Notes: generated by a model from the letters alone, not told the origin. 64,000 nucleotides of DNA from Thunnus maccoyii (GCF_910596095.1 NC_056551.1:3646501-3710500), one strand, 5' to 3'; shown: positions 19,535 to 32,463, numbered from the stretch's first letter. Translations and numbers: made by a program.

Positions 19535-20579
19535 TATGGAAGCCCATTTCCACTAGGAAAAGAAAAAAATACATGTCATATTAGGAATGGCAAACATATT
19601 ATACTCATAATGAGTCAAAATCAAAGTTAAGTTAATTTCTATGGTCAAAATTATGATATAAGTAAAGATTTTGCCTTGCTAAGTCAAAATTGTAAGATTT
19701 ACTAAGTCAAAACTGTGAGATAGTGTGTATAATTTTTTAAAGCCAAAATTATGACAGGAGTTAACATTTTGACATACTAATGCAAAATTACGCATAAAGT
19801 ATTTTAGAAGTCACATAAATATTTCAATATAAATAAAATTACTTTATTTTATAAATAAAATTAAATATTAAAAACAAAATTTGTATCATTTACCGAGTAA
19901 AATTAAAGGATTTTTAAAGGACCAGTGTGTAAGATTTATGGGGCTCTAGTGGCAGAAATGGAATATAATATTCATAAGTATGTTTTAATTAGTGTATAAT
20001 CCCATGAAAATAAAAATCACTGTGTTTTCGTTTAGAATGAGCCCTTTATATCTACATAGGGAGTGGGTCCTTTTCCACGGAGCCCACCATGTTGCACTAC
20101 CATGTTTCTACAGTAGCCCAGAACGGACAAACCAAACACTGGTTCTAGTTTTTTGGAAGTTTCATGGCCACCGTAGGTTCTCCTACACACTTGGAAGGGG
20201 AGGGTGAAGGGAGGGGTATTCAATTGATTGCAATCAGCAACCTCAACACTAGATGCCACAGCTGGTCCTTTAAGTCAAAATCACAATACGAAGTTACTTA
20301 CAAAGACAAAATGATGAGATTTATTGTCAAAATTATAAAATATGATGTCAAAATGACAAGATAGTGCATTAAAATTTAGTACAAACTTTGACTTGCTAAA
20401 TCATAATTATGACATCTAAGTCAAAATTATGAGATAATGAGTAAAATTATTTTGGACTTGGTATCTAACCATAATGACTTAGTGCTGTGTGCCGGAACTG
20501 TGCCAGAAATAAGTATTTTTGTTTTTAATCATTCCTAACTATCCATTCTTTCTTTTAGTGGCAAAAATGGGCTTCCATC
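19535..20579. mobile_element. Inverted-repeat DNA element with internal subrepeats
   Basis: The left end TATGGAAGCCCATTTCCACT and the right end (reading inward GATGGAAGCCCATTTTTGCC) are terminal inverted repeats about 1.05 kb apart, each followed by an A-rich AAAAGAA stretch. The interior is made of degenerate AAGTCAAAATTATGAGATA units (19605-19900 and 20270-20460). A second element (19913-20274) is inserted in the middle. No transposase is encoded. Confidence 0.75.
19913..20274. mobile_element. Inner inverted-repeat element (MITE)
   Basis: About 360 bp with ends TAAAGGACCAGTGTG on the left and CTGGTCCTTTA on the right. It splits the AAGTCAAAATTATGAGATA array of the outer element, so it arrived later. 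The overlapping open frames on both strands are by-products of the repeat. Confidence 0.72.
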
Positions 20580-21749
20580 AAGGTGAGGCCAGTCCGTACT
20601 GTATGTGAAAGATAAGAAGGATTAAAGAGATCATCAAGAACACTGTGCTGTGTTGTTTGTTCCTGTCTTTAAAAGTCCTGGAAACACAAGCTCATTTTCC
20701 ATTGTGATTGCAATTGTTTGTTTTTACGGTCTGAAAATTCTGTTTCTAATAATCATCTTTTTTGACTCACAGATTTCAATTGGAGCCCCTTCCACCAACT
20801 AGCTCCAAACTACACCTCTTTGCTGGGAGTCTGTCCATTTTTCTGTGGCCAGAAGGGTTGGTTGACGTAGCATTAAATTTGCTGGCAGCTATCAGTGCAG
20901 TGTGCAGATCTTTTGTCTGACTTAGTTGACATAGAAAATATGACAAGAAATCTTTTGGCAAACTTTCAGTTTTCCCATGTTTCAACACTGCCAGCTAATC
21001 CAGAAATCCATCTATGGAAATCAATTAAGTTTTCTAGGAGTACAATGACCAGATTTCCTCATATTGTTTCCTTGTTTTTTAGCATAGAGGGGTTGTTGGT
21101 AATCTCTAATTAGCATTGCTGTATCCCACAAATCACCAAGACCAAAACTTTTCTCTGCAACAAGCACTCTGGATGAAATCAGACACTGAAAACCAGCATA
21201 TGTATCTGATCACCAGAGTGAATTAATTTTGAAGAGTCTTTGAAGAGTTTGGTCTAAGGAGGTTTTGAGAAATCATGAAAGGATATTTAGGGGGCATTGT
21301 TCTGAATGTGAGATTGTCTGTCTCACTTCAACATAAAGTTGTATCCTTTCGAAATCCTTTTCTAGAGTTAAACAGAATTTCAGACGAATTTGTTGACTTG
21401 TGCTGTCCCTCGGGGTGTTTTCAGAAAAGTATTCAGGAGCTTCAGAAGGTTTTGGACCTTGTAAAACCAATGCCATTTTTTTCTATTGTAAGAGTTGGGT
21501 CAAAGAAGGTCATATATGAGGTTCTTCAACTTCACCAACCAGTTTTTTCCCATCTTTAACCTTTGCGGACCAAAAAACAAGCCCATCATCCAGAAGTATC
21601 GATCCTGTGTTTCTCTGTAGTGAGAATTTCTTTTTTTTAAGTCTTGATTCTTGTCTTTGATGGTCTGAGGAACAAGTGCTTCAGATGTTTCAACATGTGT
21701 TGCATTTTGTTTCTGTCCTGGGGGAGGGGCTCAGGATGTCAGCAAAATC
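20580..21749 (-). other. Probable proximal 3' UTR of spindlin
   Basis: Lies directly downstream of the spindlin stop codon on the - strand. No exon and no transposon are recognisable. Assigned by position only. Confidence 0.4.
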
Positions 21750-24410
21750 TTACGAAGTTTTGACCAGATCGTAGACATAAATGAGGAAGTCATCGTCGAA
21801 CTTGATGAAGTAGACGGAGGGCTTGGCCTCCACCTGGTGGATGACCATGCCTGTTCGCTTGCCCCCGTCCTCTTTGGCGTACTCGACCTGTTTCCCCACC
21901 AGACTGTCCACCACTTCGCCAGGCTCCCTCTCTGCCGGGACGCTGTCATCTACAGAAAGATGAAGTGAGAGATGTTTGCTCTTATTGGTATTAACATCCT
22001 CATGCTTACCTGTTTTTTTTTTCTTTTTGTCAAACACAGAAAAAAAATGTATCTGACAAATTAAAAAAAAGATATATAATATTTTGGAAAATACCTGTTT
22101 GATCTTATTCATCTCTGTGTAAGATAGCAATCACAAACAAAATGAGTAACCTAAAAAGTAATGTATTTGTAAATTTCCAACATGCAGTATAAGCACAGTA
22201 AGAAAAACTGTTAACTGTTGTCCTAGAGTGTCTGTCCTGCCAATCCAAATCAACACAAAATAAAAATAAAAAAATAAAAAATTAAAGTGAATATAAATGT
22301 AATCCCTACCCAGATATAATCTATATACTCAAGACACATAAAGGGACAAGGTGGTTTCAGGTAGGTTGCTCTTTAAAATCTCCACCTGTTTAAATAAAGG
22401 TTGAATAAAATAATTTCACTCACTGGAGTCAGGCATAATGCGAAGGTCTCCCTCTTTGTAGTCGTCCAGCAGCTGGTACATATATAGGACAGGGTCTTTC
22501 TCGTACGTAATGTAAAACCAGGTGGTCATGATGGGAGCCCGGGCCAGCACCATCCCCCTCCACTCCTCCTTCGGACCCTCCTCTGTCTCAAACATGTGCT
22601 CCACCGCTTTACCAATCATGGTGTCCGCCAGGTTGACATCTGTCAGACGGGATTTAGCTGCCGGGATAAAAATTCAAAATAAGACAAGAGTCACTTTCCA
22701 GACAGTTATTTATACATTTTAGAAAAAAAATACCACAGCCATATTTGCAGCCCTGTGATGCTGTGATTAATGTTTGTCCTGACGGTGGCGCCACAGGAAA
22801 ATCTCAGACTCAGCTTGTCAGACAACTTTACACTGCCAAACACTGCTCAGTTTTAATCATTGTAACCTGGACTTAGTCAGCCTCAGCTGTACTTTGAGCT
22901 TAATGCTCATCTCAGCATGTTGGCATACTAATGCTAGCACATTAGTATGTCAACATGCCTACAGTTATCTATTAAATGTTATCATGCTGACTTTTAGCAT
23001 GTAACATAGCATTTTAATATGCTAATATACTACCTATTAGCAGGACATTAATTAAAAACTGTTAGCATGTTATGTTATGATGCCAAAATTAACATACTAC
23101 TATGCTAAATTAAATGTTAGCATATTACACTAACATGCTGAACGTTAGCATGGTATCACGTTTTGCCAACATTAACATGCAAATTTATTAAATACTAGCA
23201 ATACTGCACTATAAGTTAGCATGTTTTGTTTGCAAAATGCAAAATTAACATGTTAATATACTAAACATTTCCATGTTAGACATGCTTAATGTGAGTATGT
23301 ATCCTTTTATGCCAATATTATTATTAGTAGAAAACATTAGCATGTTACAATGACATGCTAGCATAAGTTCTGCTAACATTAACCGGCTACTGCAGTAAAC
23401 ATTAGTATCTTACACTATGCTAAATGCTAGCATGTTATGTTTTGCCTACAGCAGTGTAATGTGTTAAATAAATGCAATAACATTTACATTTTTGCTGGTA
23501 GGAAATGTTCAAAAATCTTTATTGTTTTGTTTTCAAGTTGCAAAACTGTAAGAATAAATACTTGCTTCCTAAAACTAGTAAACTAATTGTGCAGCCCTCT
23601 TCTTACCCAGTCTGTCAGGGAGCACCTCCAGCCCCTGAACCCTCTCGTCTTTATGGAGCTCCAGACCGTAAACACAGTCAAAACCATCATATTTTATCAG
23701 ATAGAGAGACGGGTTCACTGGCACCTGGTGGACACACATAAGTTTGAAAAAGTTTTGGTTCTCCATCGTTTTTGTGCTTCTATCCACATATTGTCAGTCC
23801 ACAGTAATCAACAGTAATACACATCTTGGTTTGCTGGAGGCAAGCAGCAGTGATGGTGTATGCAGACAGAATGAGCACTTTATTTTTAATATGCATTGAC
23901 AAGTGTTAGGAATAGGTGATAGACATATGAATGGACTTTATATGGAACGACTTCTGTGCCTGCCGGAGCTGCCGCACAGCTCAATTAGATCCTAATTCAG
24001 TCAGTAACTACTCAACTCTCTAGTTACCTGGTCGAGCACAGTTCCTTTCCAGATCACGTGTCCTCCTCCTTCCTTCCACACATGTTGGATCCTGCAGCCG
24101 ACGATGTTGCGTCGTGGCTGTGACAGAACTTTCGTGGTTGGACCCAGACTGCTCTTATGTTTTCTTTCAGGAGACATGAAACAACAAAGTCAACATTAAC
24201 TGCTATGAGATAGTGTATAGTGTTTGTACTTTGAGTTGAATGTGTTGAATGCCCTACAGTGGAACATCTTTTTTAATGTCATGTTTCCTGCTCCAGGAAA
24301 TTTGAGGACAATTATTTTTTCCATGACAAATATAAATGAGCTGCAAATGGTTTTAACTCACTTATGGGGATTCTTTTTCTTCATCATATTTGCAGAAACA
24401 CCTGCCTGCC
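21750..24410 (-). CDS. spin1: Spindlin, histone H3K4me3 reader (N-terminal exon not located)
   Basis: Nuclear chromatin reader whose family binds H3K4me3 (with R8 methylation) and acts in meiosis and transcription. Exons, 5' to 3': 24410-24362, 24163-24028, 23724-23607, 22657-22424, 21949-21750; all have GT-AG borders and join in frame into about 245 residues. Order: a basic [12 protein letters not shown] segment; Spin repeat 1 ([20 protein letters not shown] to LEVLPDR); repeat 2 ([20 protein letters not shown] to LRIMPDS); repeat 3 ([19 protein letters not shown] to [10 protein letters not shown] stop). The repeat-2 aromatic cage is visible: F in HMFE, W in EEWRG, Y in YITYE and Y in LYMYQ. 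Human SPIN1 is 262 aa, so about 17 N-terminal codons should lie in one more upstream exon; I could not find it between 24.4 and 36 kb. Otherwise translation may start at the MM. SPIN1 is favoured over other paralogues because it is multi-exon and nearly colinear. Confidence 0.92.
22880..23460. repeat. Expanded GCTAACATG/TTAGCATGTTA repeat in a spindlin intron
   Basis: A 580-bp stretch with repeated ATGCTAGCA, TTAGCATGTTA and CTAACATTA words on both strands. It begins like the dispersed teleost repeat (GTACTTTGAGCTTAATGCT) and then runs on as degenerate internal repeats, longer than the other copies in this window. It fills most of the 949-bp intron between exons 22657 and 23607. Confidence 0.75.
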
Positions 24411-25554
24411 CTGAGTTGAAAAATAAATCACAGCACATTCATAAAACACTGCCATCCACAAATTACAAATTACGGTTTTATGTGTTTTAGCCCATTACAT
24501 ATATATCTTGGTAAAAAAAAATCTTCCAGAGAACTGAAACCTGCTCCTGATTCAATAACCCATCACAATCAATGTTGAGTCAACTTTATTTTTCTGTTAT
24601 TATTGTGCAGTAATACAGTTATGAGTTGGGACTGTAATGAATGTGTTCATGGACGATCTAACATCCAAATTTTTGAGAGTCAGCTCCTGAAATTCATTGC
24701 ATTGACAAGCTCTGTTGTGCGAAAAATCAATCTAGGAGACAAACAATAATCCTGCTGTATGCTGTATCCTTGAACTCATCAACAGGGTTTTCCAGGATTT
24801 TTCCAAAACAAAATAAAAGTTGACCCAACACAGACTGGGTTATCTCTTTGCAGCTTGTTTCAAATCTCTGCAAGCTGCAAGCTACTATTTTTTATAGTTA
24901 TTTGTTCTTAATTAGGCATCTATAGGCTTGCTCCAAAGGTCATTTCATTATACTTGTACAGTGACTATTAAGTTATTTTATCTTATCTAACTAGCACCAT
25001 GAAGTGTCTGCGTGTTTAATTTTAATAGCTGTGTGTTTCCTGGCAGAGAGAGTGACCTCTGACCTGTATCAGCTGTGTCTCTGTGTCCCGGAGGGCTCTT
25101 CATTCATCTGGAGGCAGGGAGGCAGCCAGGCTGCCCAGCCACACAGCTACAACACAAACCTGTCCAGGGCTGAAACAACAGGAGGAGAAAGACAAAAACA
25201 CATTATCGCCAGTGAGGAATTACAGAATGACTACCAGTGACAACTTGCAGCCAAAATGTCCAAAGATCCATACACCATCCTGCTGGGCTCGGATCAGATC
25301 ATCTATGAACTTTATTGACATCTACTGGTGACAAGCAGGAATTACAACAACAACAACAGACCTCATGTAGTGTCTGACAACTGTTGCCTAGGCTGACAAA
25401 GATCAACATGGCATATGATGTTGGCTGCTCTTCCCCAGTCATGACTAACTGGGTCACAAACATTCAGTGTGATGTTAAATATCATGACGTTGGTGACTGA
25501 TGTTGATTTGTCTAAGTTGCATGCTGGAAATTTTACATTATCAAATCAGTTTGG
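24411..25554. other. Upstream of the spindlin coding exons (intron or flank)
   Basis: No further exon could be supported. The frames at 25004-25331 lack splice signals matching spindlin. Confidence 0.4.
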
Positions 25555-25720
25555 TGACCAAAAAATCTACTCAGAGGAATATTTTGGGGAATTCTCTTGT
25601 TTGGTATACATCTAGGACGTGTTTAGCCTAGCTTAGCACAAAGACTGAAAGCCAGGGGAAACTGCTAGCCTACCTCCATCAAAAGTGACACCACTCCTGT
25701 CAGATTTATAATTCTTGTGT
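25555..25720 (+). repeat. Teleost AGCTTAGCACAAAGAC repeat
   Basis: GGAATATTTTGGGGAATTCTC, GTTTAGCCTAGCTTAGCACA and GCCAGGGGAAACTGCTAGCC are present in family order. Confidence 0.7.
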
Positions 25721-25999
25721 AGAAACCCTTTGCTACACACTTTTCAGTACGATTAGATATTGAACCTCAATTCTTCTTTGGTACCAACTGAAACGTATCC
25801 ATAGCACTACTGAAAGCCAGGTCAAGGAGTGAAAGCTGGCATCAAATGTCTGGTCAGACTTTTTTTTTATTGTTTACTTATTCTTCATTCAGACAGTTTC
25901 CAATTTAAGTAATAATTTTGCCAATTTAACTGTATTTTATTTAGTCAATGTTCTTGTGTACAGCTGCTTGTGTTTAGACAACATGTAACATTTGAGAAC

Positions 26000-26225
26000 T
26001 GGCAAGCTAACATGCCTTACAGTTAGCATGTTAACATACATGTAAAATACTGCTGAATGTTCTCATGCAGACTTTTGCCATGTAATATTAAGCATGTTAG
26101 CATACTAATATACTAACCATTAGCATGTTACACTACCATGCTAAATGTTGCATGTTATTATAGTCTGCCAACATTAACATGCCAATATACAAAACATTAG
26201 CATGTTACTATCATGCTAAATGTAA
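26000..26225. repeat. GCTAACATG-type repeat array
   Basis: Repeated TTAGCATGTTA and CTAACATGC words as at 22880-23460, here about 225 bp. Confidence 0.7.
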
Positions 26226-26355
26226 AAAAGTAAAGTTTGGTATTAGTACCAACCTGGTGAACATCAACAACAAATTACAATGGCAATGGGTTAATTAGTG
26301 ATAAGTTAATTTAATATTTGATGATACTAAAAAGGCACTCAGTGTTGCTCAGTCT

Positions 26356-26690
26356 GGCTGTGACCGAAATCACTCCTTACTATATAGTGCACGACATTTA
26401 CCCTTTGCCATTTCATTTGAGAGTCTGAATGCTGATATATCCACTATTCCACAATGGAACAAAAAAAGTAGTGTCCATGCTAACAATCCCACAATGCAAT
26501 ACTCCACATTTTTTAGACATGAAAATAGCCATCATGCAACTCTACAGCTGATGGTGATGACGCAAAATGATGATGATTAGAAAGTGTCCAAAGTCGTGAT
26601 TTGCTGCTCACTATTTTGAGTGAACTATTTAGTGTCTGTTATATAGGGAGTAGTGAATAAGTGGATAAGGGAATGATTTCGGACACAGCC
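26356..26690. mobile_element. Inverted-repeat DNA element (MITE), 335 bp
   Basis: The left end GGCTGTGACCGAAATCACTCC and the right end read inward (GGCTGTGTCCGAAATCATTCC) form terminal inverted repeats of about 21 bp with two mismatches. Both ends are flanked by TCT, a possible 3-bp target duplication. There is no coding capacity. Confidence 0.82.
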
Positions 26691-28630
26691 TCTGTGTCTA
26701 TCCATTGCTAAATTTAAACTACAACAGATGACTGCAGGTTTGGTATTATTTACCCCGTCTCCAGTATATAGCAGTGTTGAGATGTTTAGCAGTTTTCTGG
26801 GTTTTCAGGCTTCAGGCTTCAAGGCTTTAAACACATAGTTATTACTTTAACAAAACTGCCAGACGATCACACAGTCATGGTTATGTTTTTATATGACGGT
26901 GTCTTTCAGTGACTGATAACAGGAGAATAACTTTAAAATTATAGATGCAACAATGACAACTGAGAGAACTCAATTCGCTGAGGAAGACCATGAGATGCAG
27001 TTGAAAGCCCTGGAAAAGCTAGTATTTAGAGCTTGGGTTAAGACGTTTTTTGGTCAAAGTAAATCTCTTATCAAACCATTCTGGTTGGTAATCTGGTTGT
27101 GAACAGCAGGGGGCAACATGATGCGTGTCAGCTACAGTCAGCCAGTCTGCTTATATATAGTCAATGGCTCTGACAGTGAGGGTCTCTGATGCATTTTGAT
27201 TGTGTAGCCTCTGGTTGACATTTCTGCCCTGAACTCTGACTGCAGGCTGCATTAGTCGTCATTAGGAAAGAGACCCTCTGTGTATTATTAATCACAGCAG
27301 CGCTTTGGAATAAAGCTTCACTCAACACCTCAGCACTGTTTAAGCCAGCACATCCAGGAGGTGGGTGTTAAATGCCTACCTCATTGGTACTTCAGATTAC
27401 TTACTGATTGAGGGAAATGTGTTACTGACTGTCTATCCCTGTTGGACTATGACTGGTTAGTGGATCGACTGAAAATAAAGCTGTATTATGGGACATGTAG
27501 TATCCAGTGTTTTTGCAGCTTAGCCCATAAAATAGTCAAAAAGTCAGGATGTCTTGGCCTCTGCTGCTTCCTTGATAGCCTACTACAAATCGTTGACAAT
27601 AAAGGGCAGCCCTACTACTTGCTGTCACTTGTTATGGAGGAAACGATTCATCAGTTAAAAAAAAATAAAAAATCAACAGCCTACTCACATGAAAATGAAA
27701 ATAATGTGAACTTTTACTGAATATAAAATGTGAAATCTACACCAGCTAGTAACAATTTTGTTAAAAAAAAAAAAAAAAACATAAAATGTGGATTGGTGGG
27801 GGAGGAAGATAGCAGTGTCAGATGAGCCTGAAGTGGATCAGCCTCCGAAAGGTTTCATGTCCTGAACATAAGACTTTAATTATTGATCAGTGGAGCTTGT
27901 GAGGAAGGCTTGCAGTGTATATTTATCTGCAGGCAGGCTGTCATGTAACACATTTGACCCTCTAACAGTTCACTGTAACCTTCAATGTCTGCTCTGCTCA
28001 AGACCTTTACCCCACCATAAAATCTTCAACTACACTTACTGAAGGAAAACTGAAAATAAAAAAATACTTTGTGGAAAAACTCAAACAGAGCTAGTTTTAT
28101 TGACGGATCCACAGATGTTTGTTTGTTTGCCCAGTATCTGGTATCAGAGCAGCTGTGGTGGGTTTGTCTGACCTCTCAGTGATGATATGAAAGGTTATAT
28201 CACATGAAAACAGACATAAGTTCATACTCTCTACACCAAACAGAAATAGAGTTCTGACCAGGCCTTAAACTGAGACCCAACCCCTGCATGTACCCACATC
28301 CTTAAGACCAAACCTGACTGAGCCGAGCTGGCATTAAGCCCAAATTAAACAACACAAATTTGGCTTTCTGCCCAACCTGAGGCCATATTTTCGCTTTAAG
28401 TCTTTCACTGCTGACTGTTAGCTCACCAACCAAATGCAACACATTGGTTAGTACAGTCAAAGGGTGAAAAGGGGAAATTTCTTAATGAAATGAATTTCAA
28501 AATAACCAAACATGAACCTGACCTGAGCACAAACTCTCATGCAACAAAACTGCTACCTGAAACTCAATACTTTGTTTGGACACGTCGGATTCAGTTCAAG
28601 TAGAAAAATTCTATATTGAAAAGATATTTT
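26691..28630. other. No gene seen
   Basis: Contains an A run at about 27761-27778. The 92-codon frame at 27442-27720 has no supporting signals. A short ATGAAACCTTTCGGAGGC on the - strand near 27850 is followed at once by a stop. Confidence 0.4.
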
Positions 28631-28639
28631 TAATCATTG

Positions 28640-29030
28640 TCCACATGGACCAATAAAACAATGTATTTGCCAACTCAGAGTTTTGACAAAACAGAATTAT
28701 GCTGAAATGATTAGTCGATTGATCAATTAGTCTATCAAAAAAAAAAGAGAAAATCAACTGGCAACTATGTCAATTGGTGATTTATCATTGTTTTATGCTA
28801 AAAATGTATTGTTTCCACCTTCTTCAAAGGGAATATTTGCTGGTTTTCAATCTATCTAATATTTTGATTTATGACTGAAAACTTGCTTTAAGTTTAGCAG
28901 TAATTTGCACCAGTTAGTCATTAAACTAAGATGGTGGACATGGTAAACATTATCATATTATTATATATTATGCCATTATACAGCCTGACAGGGCCGCTAG
29001 CGAGGCTGTAGACTCTTCATCTTGCTTTCA
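28640..29030 (-). repeat. Composite of two teleost dispersed repeats
   Basis: At 28680-28800 there are GATTAGTCGATTGATCAATTAG-like blocks from the family best seen at 59354-59600, in reverse. At 28900-29030, AACTAAGATGGTGGACATGG and CGCTAGCGAGGCTGTAGACT are the reverse complement of the GCTAACATG-type repeat. Confidence 0.55.
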
Positions 29031-29529
29031 ATTCTCAAATACTGAGATCAGTATCGGCCTCTAAAAATTCAGAATCAGTCCAACTAGTAACAATCCCTTA
29101 TTTCAGTTTATACAACAAATACTTTTGAGTAAAATCTGATGTAGTCTTACCTACAGAGGAAAGTAACTACCAGAAACATAAGAGACATTTAGCAGTGTTT
29201 GGCTACAGCTGGTGGTGATTTCCCTCCCGTTGCCCTGAGCAACGCATGATTAGTCATCTGTTGTCATGAGGGGCCAAGCAGTGCTGGACAGGAACGACTC
29301 AACGTCATTCTGCCCAGCACCTAACTTCAATATACTGAAACCAGAGAGGTTGAGCCCAGACACACACACACACACTGTACTGGAACTGTAAGGATCTCCT
29401 GAGTGAAAAACCTACTAAACACTGAACATTTCACTCTGTTCTCAGCCAAAACATCTGGATCACATCAAGTCCCAGTACTGCACAAACCAAGACATTCATT
29501 TCAGCTCCGTGATTCCACAAGTAAAAAGA

Positions 29530-30767
29530 AGCGGTCGAACGATTACTCGGGCTGACATCTGGCATTTTTAGATGATCAGCATCAGTTGGTGACTGCGCTC
29601 ATGAGGCCAATAAACAAGACCGCTAGAGGGCTTTTAATTTGAAACAGATATAGGAAGTGGCGGCATTTGGCCAAGCAATGGTGTAACTTCATCACTCAGT
29701 CAGTCCCCATCAGTCAGTCAGTCAGTCCTGGACTTTGGTGTTTATAGGACTGGCCCTGCTGTTGCAGTCCAGCCAAAAAAATGTCTGCAGACACATCTGT
29801 TGGCAGCCTTACAGAGTTGCAAAGTTTACTTTTTTGATTACTTGTGGACATTTTTTAAATTTAAAATAACAAGTAGAGTGCAGATCTACATAAGCAAACA
29901 GAGACCAGGCAAATTTTTAATTTTCAAATATTTTTTTAAGTGAATATTACATTAGTGTTAAATAAATGTTCATTGGGACCAAAAAAAGAGATGCTACTGG
30001 GTTCTACTGTGTGCACCAGCATTGTTTATTTATTTTTTATTTATTTATTTATGTAGGTATGAAAATTTTCATTCTCTCTCAGAAGCAGGGAGATGCTATC
30101 TGCTGATAAATGTTGTTGTTAGGTGCACTGAAACTGTTTATTTTTCATTCATAAGTTGTTGTTTGTTTGTTTGGGTTTTTTTGTTTTTTTTACAAAGTTT
30201 AGTCTTTTGATTACCTGTGGACATTTATTTAGTTGACAGATGTTTTTTTAATTTAAAATAAGTGCACTGCAGACAGAGCGCAGATCTACTTCAGCAAACA
30301 GAGACAATGCAGTGTGAGAGAGATTTAAAGTGGTTATTTGATTTGTTTCTTATGTATATTATATATGTTTCATATGTTGTTTTCAAACTAAGGGCTCAAT
30401 GTTTATTCTCAATTTGGATCATGAGGTACCTATTATTTTTGTATTTGGACATTTGTATAATTGTTATTGATTGTGTAATGTATTGTACAACTGCTTCTAC
30501 AAGTAACAATGTTTGATGCTCTTTCATGTCTTTGTGTTCTTGAGTGAGAAACATTTCCACGTCAGCAGACAATTATATTAGTGTTAAATAAATGTTCATT
30601 TAAGTTCAGAAATTTGGTGTCTCATTTGTTATTATTATTAAATGGTTGTATTTCATCACATGCAAAAAAACCCAACATGATATTGGCTCTGCCATCGACT
30701 GCCCTGCTCTCTAAATATCTGCATCGGCCATCGATAAACCCATGATGGTCCACCACTAGTAAAAAGT

Positions 30768-30770
<3 letters not shown>
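29530..30770. mobile_element. Probable DNA element with internal duplication
   Basis: Two direct copies of a segment containing AAAGTTTA, TTTTGATTAC, TGTGGACATTT, GCAGATCTAC and AGCAAACAGAGAC lie at about 29820-29920 and 30190-30310. TTAGTGTTAAATAAATGTTC recurs at 29952 and 30580. The outer parts carry AGCGGTCGAACGATTACTCG on the left and CATCGGCCATCGATAAAC near the right, resembling the CGGTCGACCGATATCGG ends of a common fish element. The exact ends are uncertain. Confidence 0.5.

Positions 30771-30818
<48 letters not shown>
30771..30818. repeat. (CA)24 microsatellite
   Basis: Uninterrupted CA dinucleotides. Confidence 0.95.
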
Positions 30819-30819
<1 letters not shown>

Positions 30820-31938
30820 CTTTAAAGTTATAATACTTAGTAATACTGTATTAAAAAAAGAAAACTTCAGTGTTTACATCCCAGCTTGTTTTCTCTGAGA
30901 TAACAGTCAAGTAGAAACTTGATTAAAAAACACTTGCCTGAAGCATCGTTTCAGGGTTTAAATTCAGCCTGTTGAAAACAATCTTGCAGTAATGATTAGT
31001 TCACTGTACAACAGAGCTCATGTGCATGGCAGAAATTTAAATTATTTGACATAAAACTACAAGTAAACTGAAAGCTAGCAAACTGAAACAATAAGACAAT
31101 CAACAAAATCTTAACATTTTCTATTGTCTTCTGTAGAATTTGAGGTGAGCCCGAGCAATAAAGTGCTACTAAGTGGCAAGAAATGTCAATACAGAGATAT
31201 CCTTATTAGAAATATTTATGTTATCTGTGACCAATATATATCATTACCAGCTTTTTTCATCCTTTACGCAACTATTTCTATCACTTTTCATGTGTACGAG
31301 TGAGTCCAACACAATAAATGCCTTCTGAGAGAGATCGTCTGAAAATGTGCACTGGTATCCCCACACTGAAACAATTATCACCTCTCATCCTTTGCTATGA
31401 CGACCTGCTTTTCACCTCGCCTTCAAGCATTGTTCGTTTGGAACAGCTACAAACACGTTGTGCAAACTAGTTCTTTTCAAGCATAATCCAGCCTGTTGAC
31501 TCAAGGGACCGTTACAACCTCCAACCCTAGGGTCACATGACTGACAGAGACAAACGAAGAAATACGCAACTACTTTTTGTTAGCCTTACAAGGTAATAAA
31601 AAAGTAACATATCTGCACATTGTAGCAATCCCTCGAGAGACTCCAGAGAGGAGAGGACTGGTAACATATGTGTTGACGTCATCAAGAAGGGGGGGGTTTC
31701 AAGAATGGCAAGTCAAATGATCATCCAAACACTCTCAATTCGCTCAATTTCCTAACAACAAAAGTACAACCGCTGCATCTCTTATTGTAAAAATAATCTT
31801 AATTTTGAGTTATTCCCAATGTGTTTTTAATGCTCTGAGCACTCTAAATAAAACCCCATTAATTTCCATGTATTGGAGTAGTGGCGGATATGTGTAAATC
31901 TGGTTCAATGAAAAACAAAACTATGAGATGCCACTAAT
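30819..31938. other. No gene seen
   Basis: AT-rich. No exon, promoter or complete element can be supported. Confidence 0.4.
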
Positions 31939-32463
31939 GCTGTTTTTCCATTACCAAGACTTAATGCACCATAGCCTGGATCATCCAGTCCTGAACCTTT
32001 GAGGACTTGCAGGGCAAAGGTGGTTGGCTCTGCATTTCCGTTGTATCTTAAAAACCAAGAAGGACTGGGACTACGTCATTGAAAAGGCGACCTCGCTTTG
32101 CACACATGTAATTGATAAGGTCATGAAAAGGACGTTGTCAATTGTCCAGAATGTGCTCTCCATTGTTCTTCGTTACGATAAATTTTAAATCTTCGCTAAT
32201 ATACACAGAAGCAGAATGGTGGTTACTGCTATGTTGTTGTGTTTGTTGAAGCTGAGATGTCGTGGCACATCTGCTTGACCAATCACAAGTAACAGCCATG
32301 AAAGCCAAGCCCGTTCCCCATCAGTACCTGGACTTTGATTTAGTTGCACCTCCTGAAGGGTGCCGACATTTAGCTCCCAGAATGTGGACGAAACAACAAA
32401 ACAACAGGACAACAGCTAGAGGTTCTGTTACGGGTCCCTAAGTCCTGGTACTGGAAAAACACC
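31939..32463. mobile_element. Inverted-repeat DNA element (MITE), 525 bp
   Basis: The left end GCTGTTTTTCCATTACCAAG and the right end read inward (GGTGTTTTTCCAGTACCAGG) form terminal inverted repeats of about 25 bp that run into ACTTA. There is no coding capacity. The target duplication is not clear. Confidence 0.78.

Noticed and set aside
13301..21749. GNG10, expected after DNAJC25 by mammalian synteny
   Set aside because: No G-gamma exon or CAAX-type C-terminus could be found on either strand.
27835..27860. ATGAAACCTTTCGG on the - strand as the missing spindlin start (compare MKTPFG)
   Set aside because: Lacks the threonine codon, runs into TGA after six codons and has no donor site.
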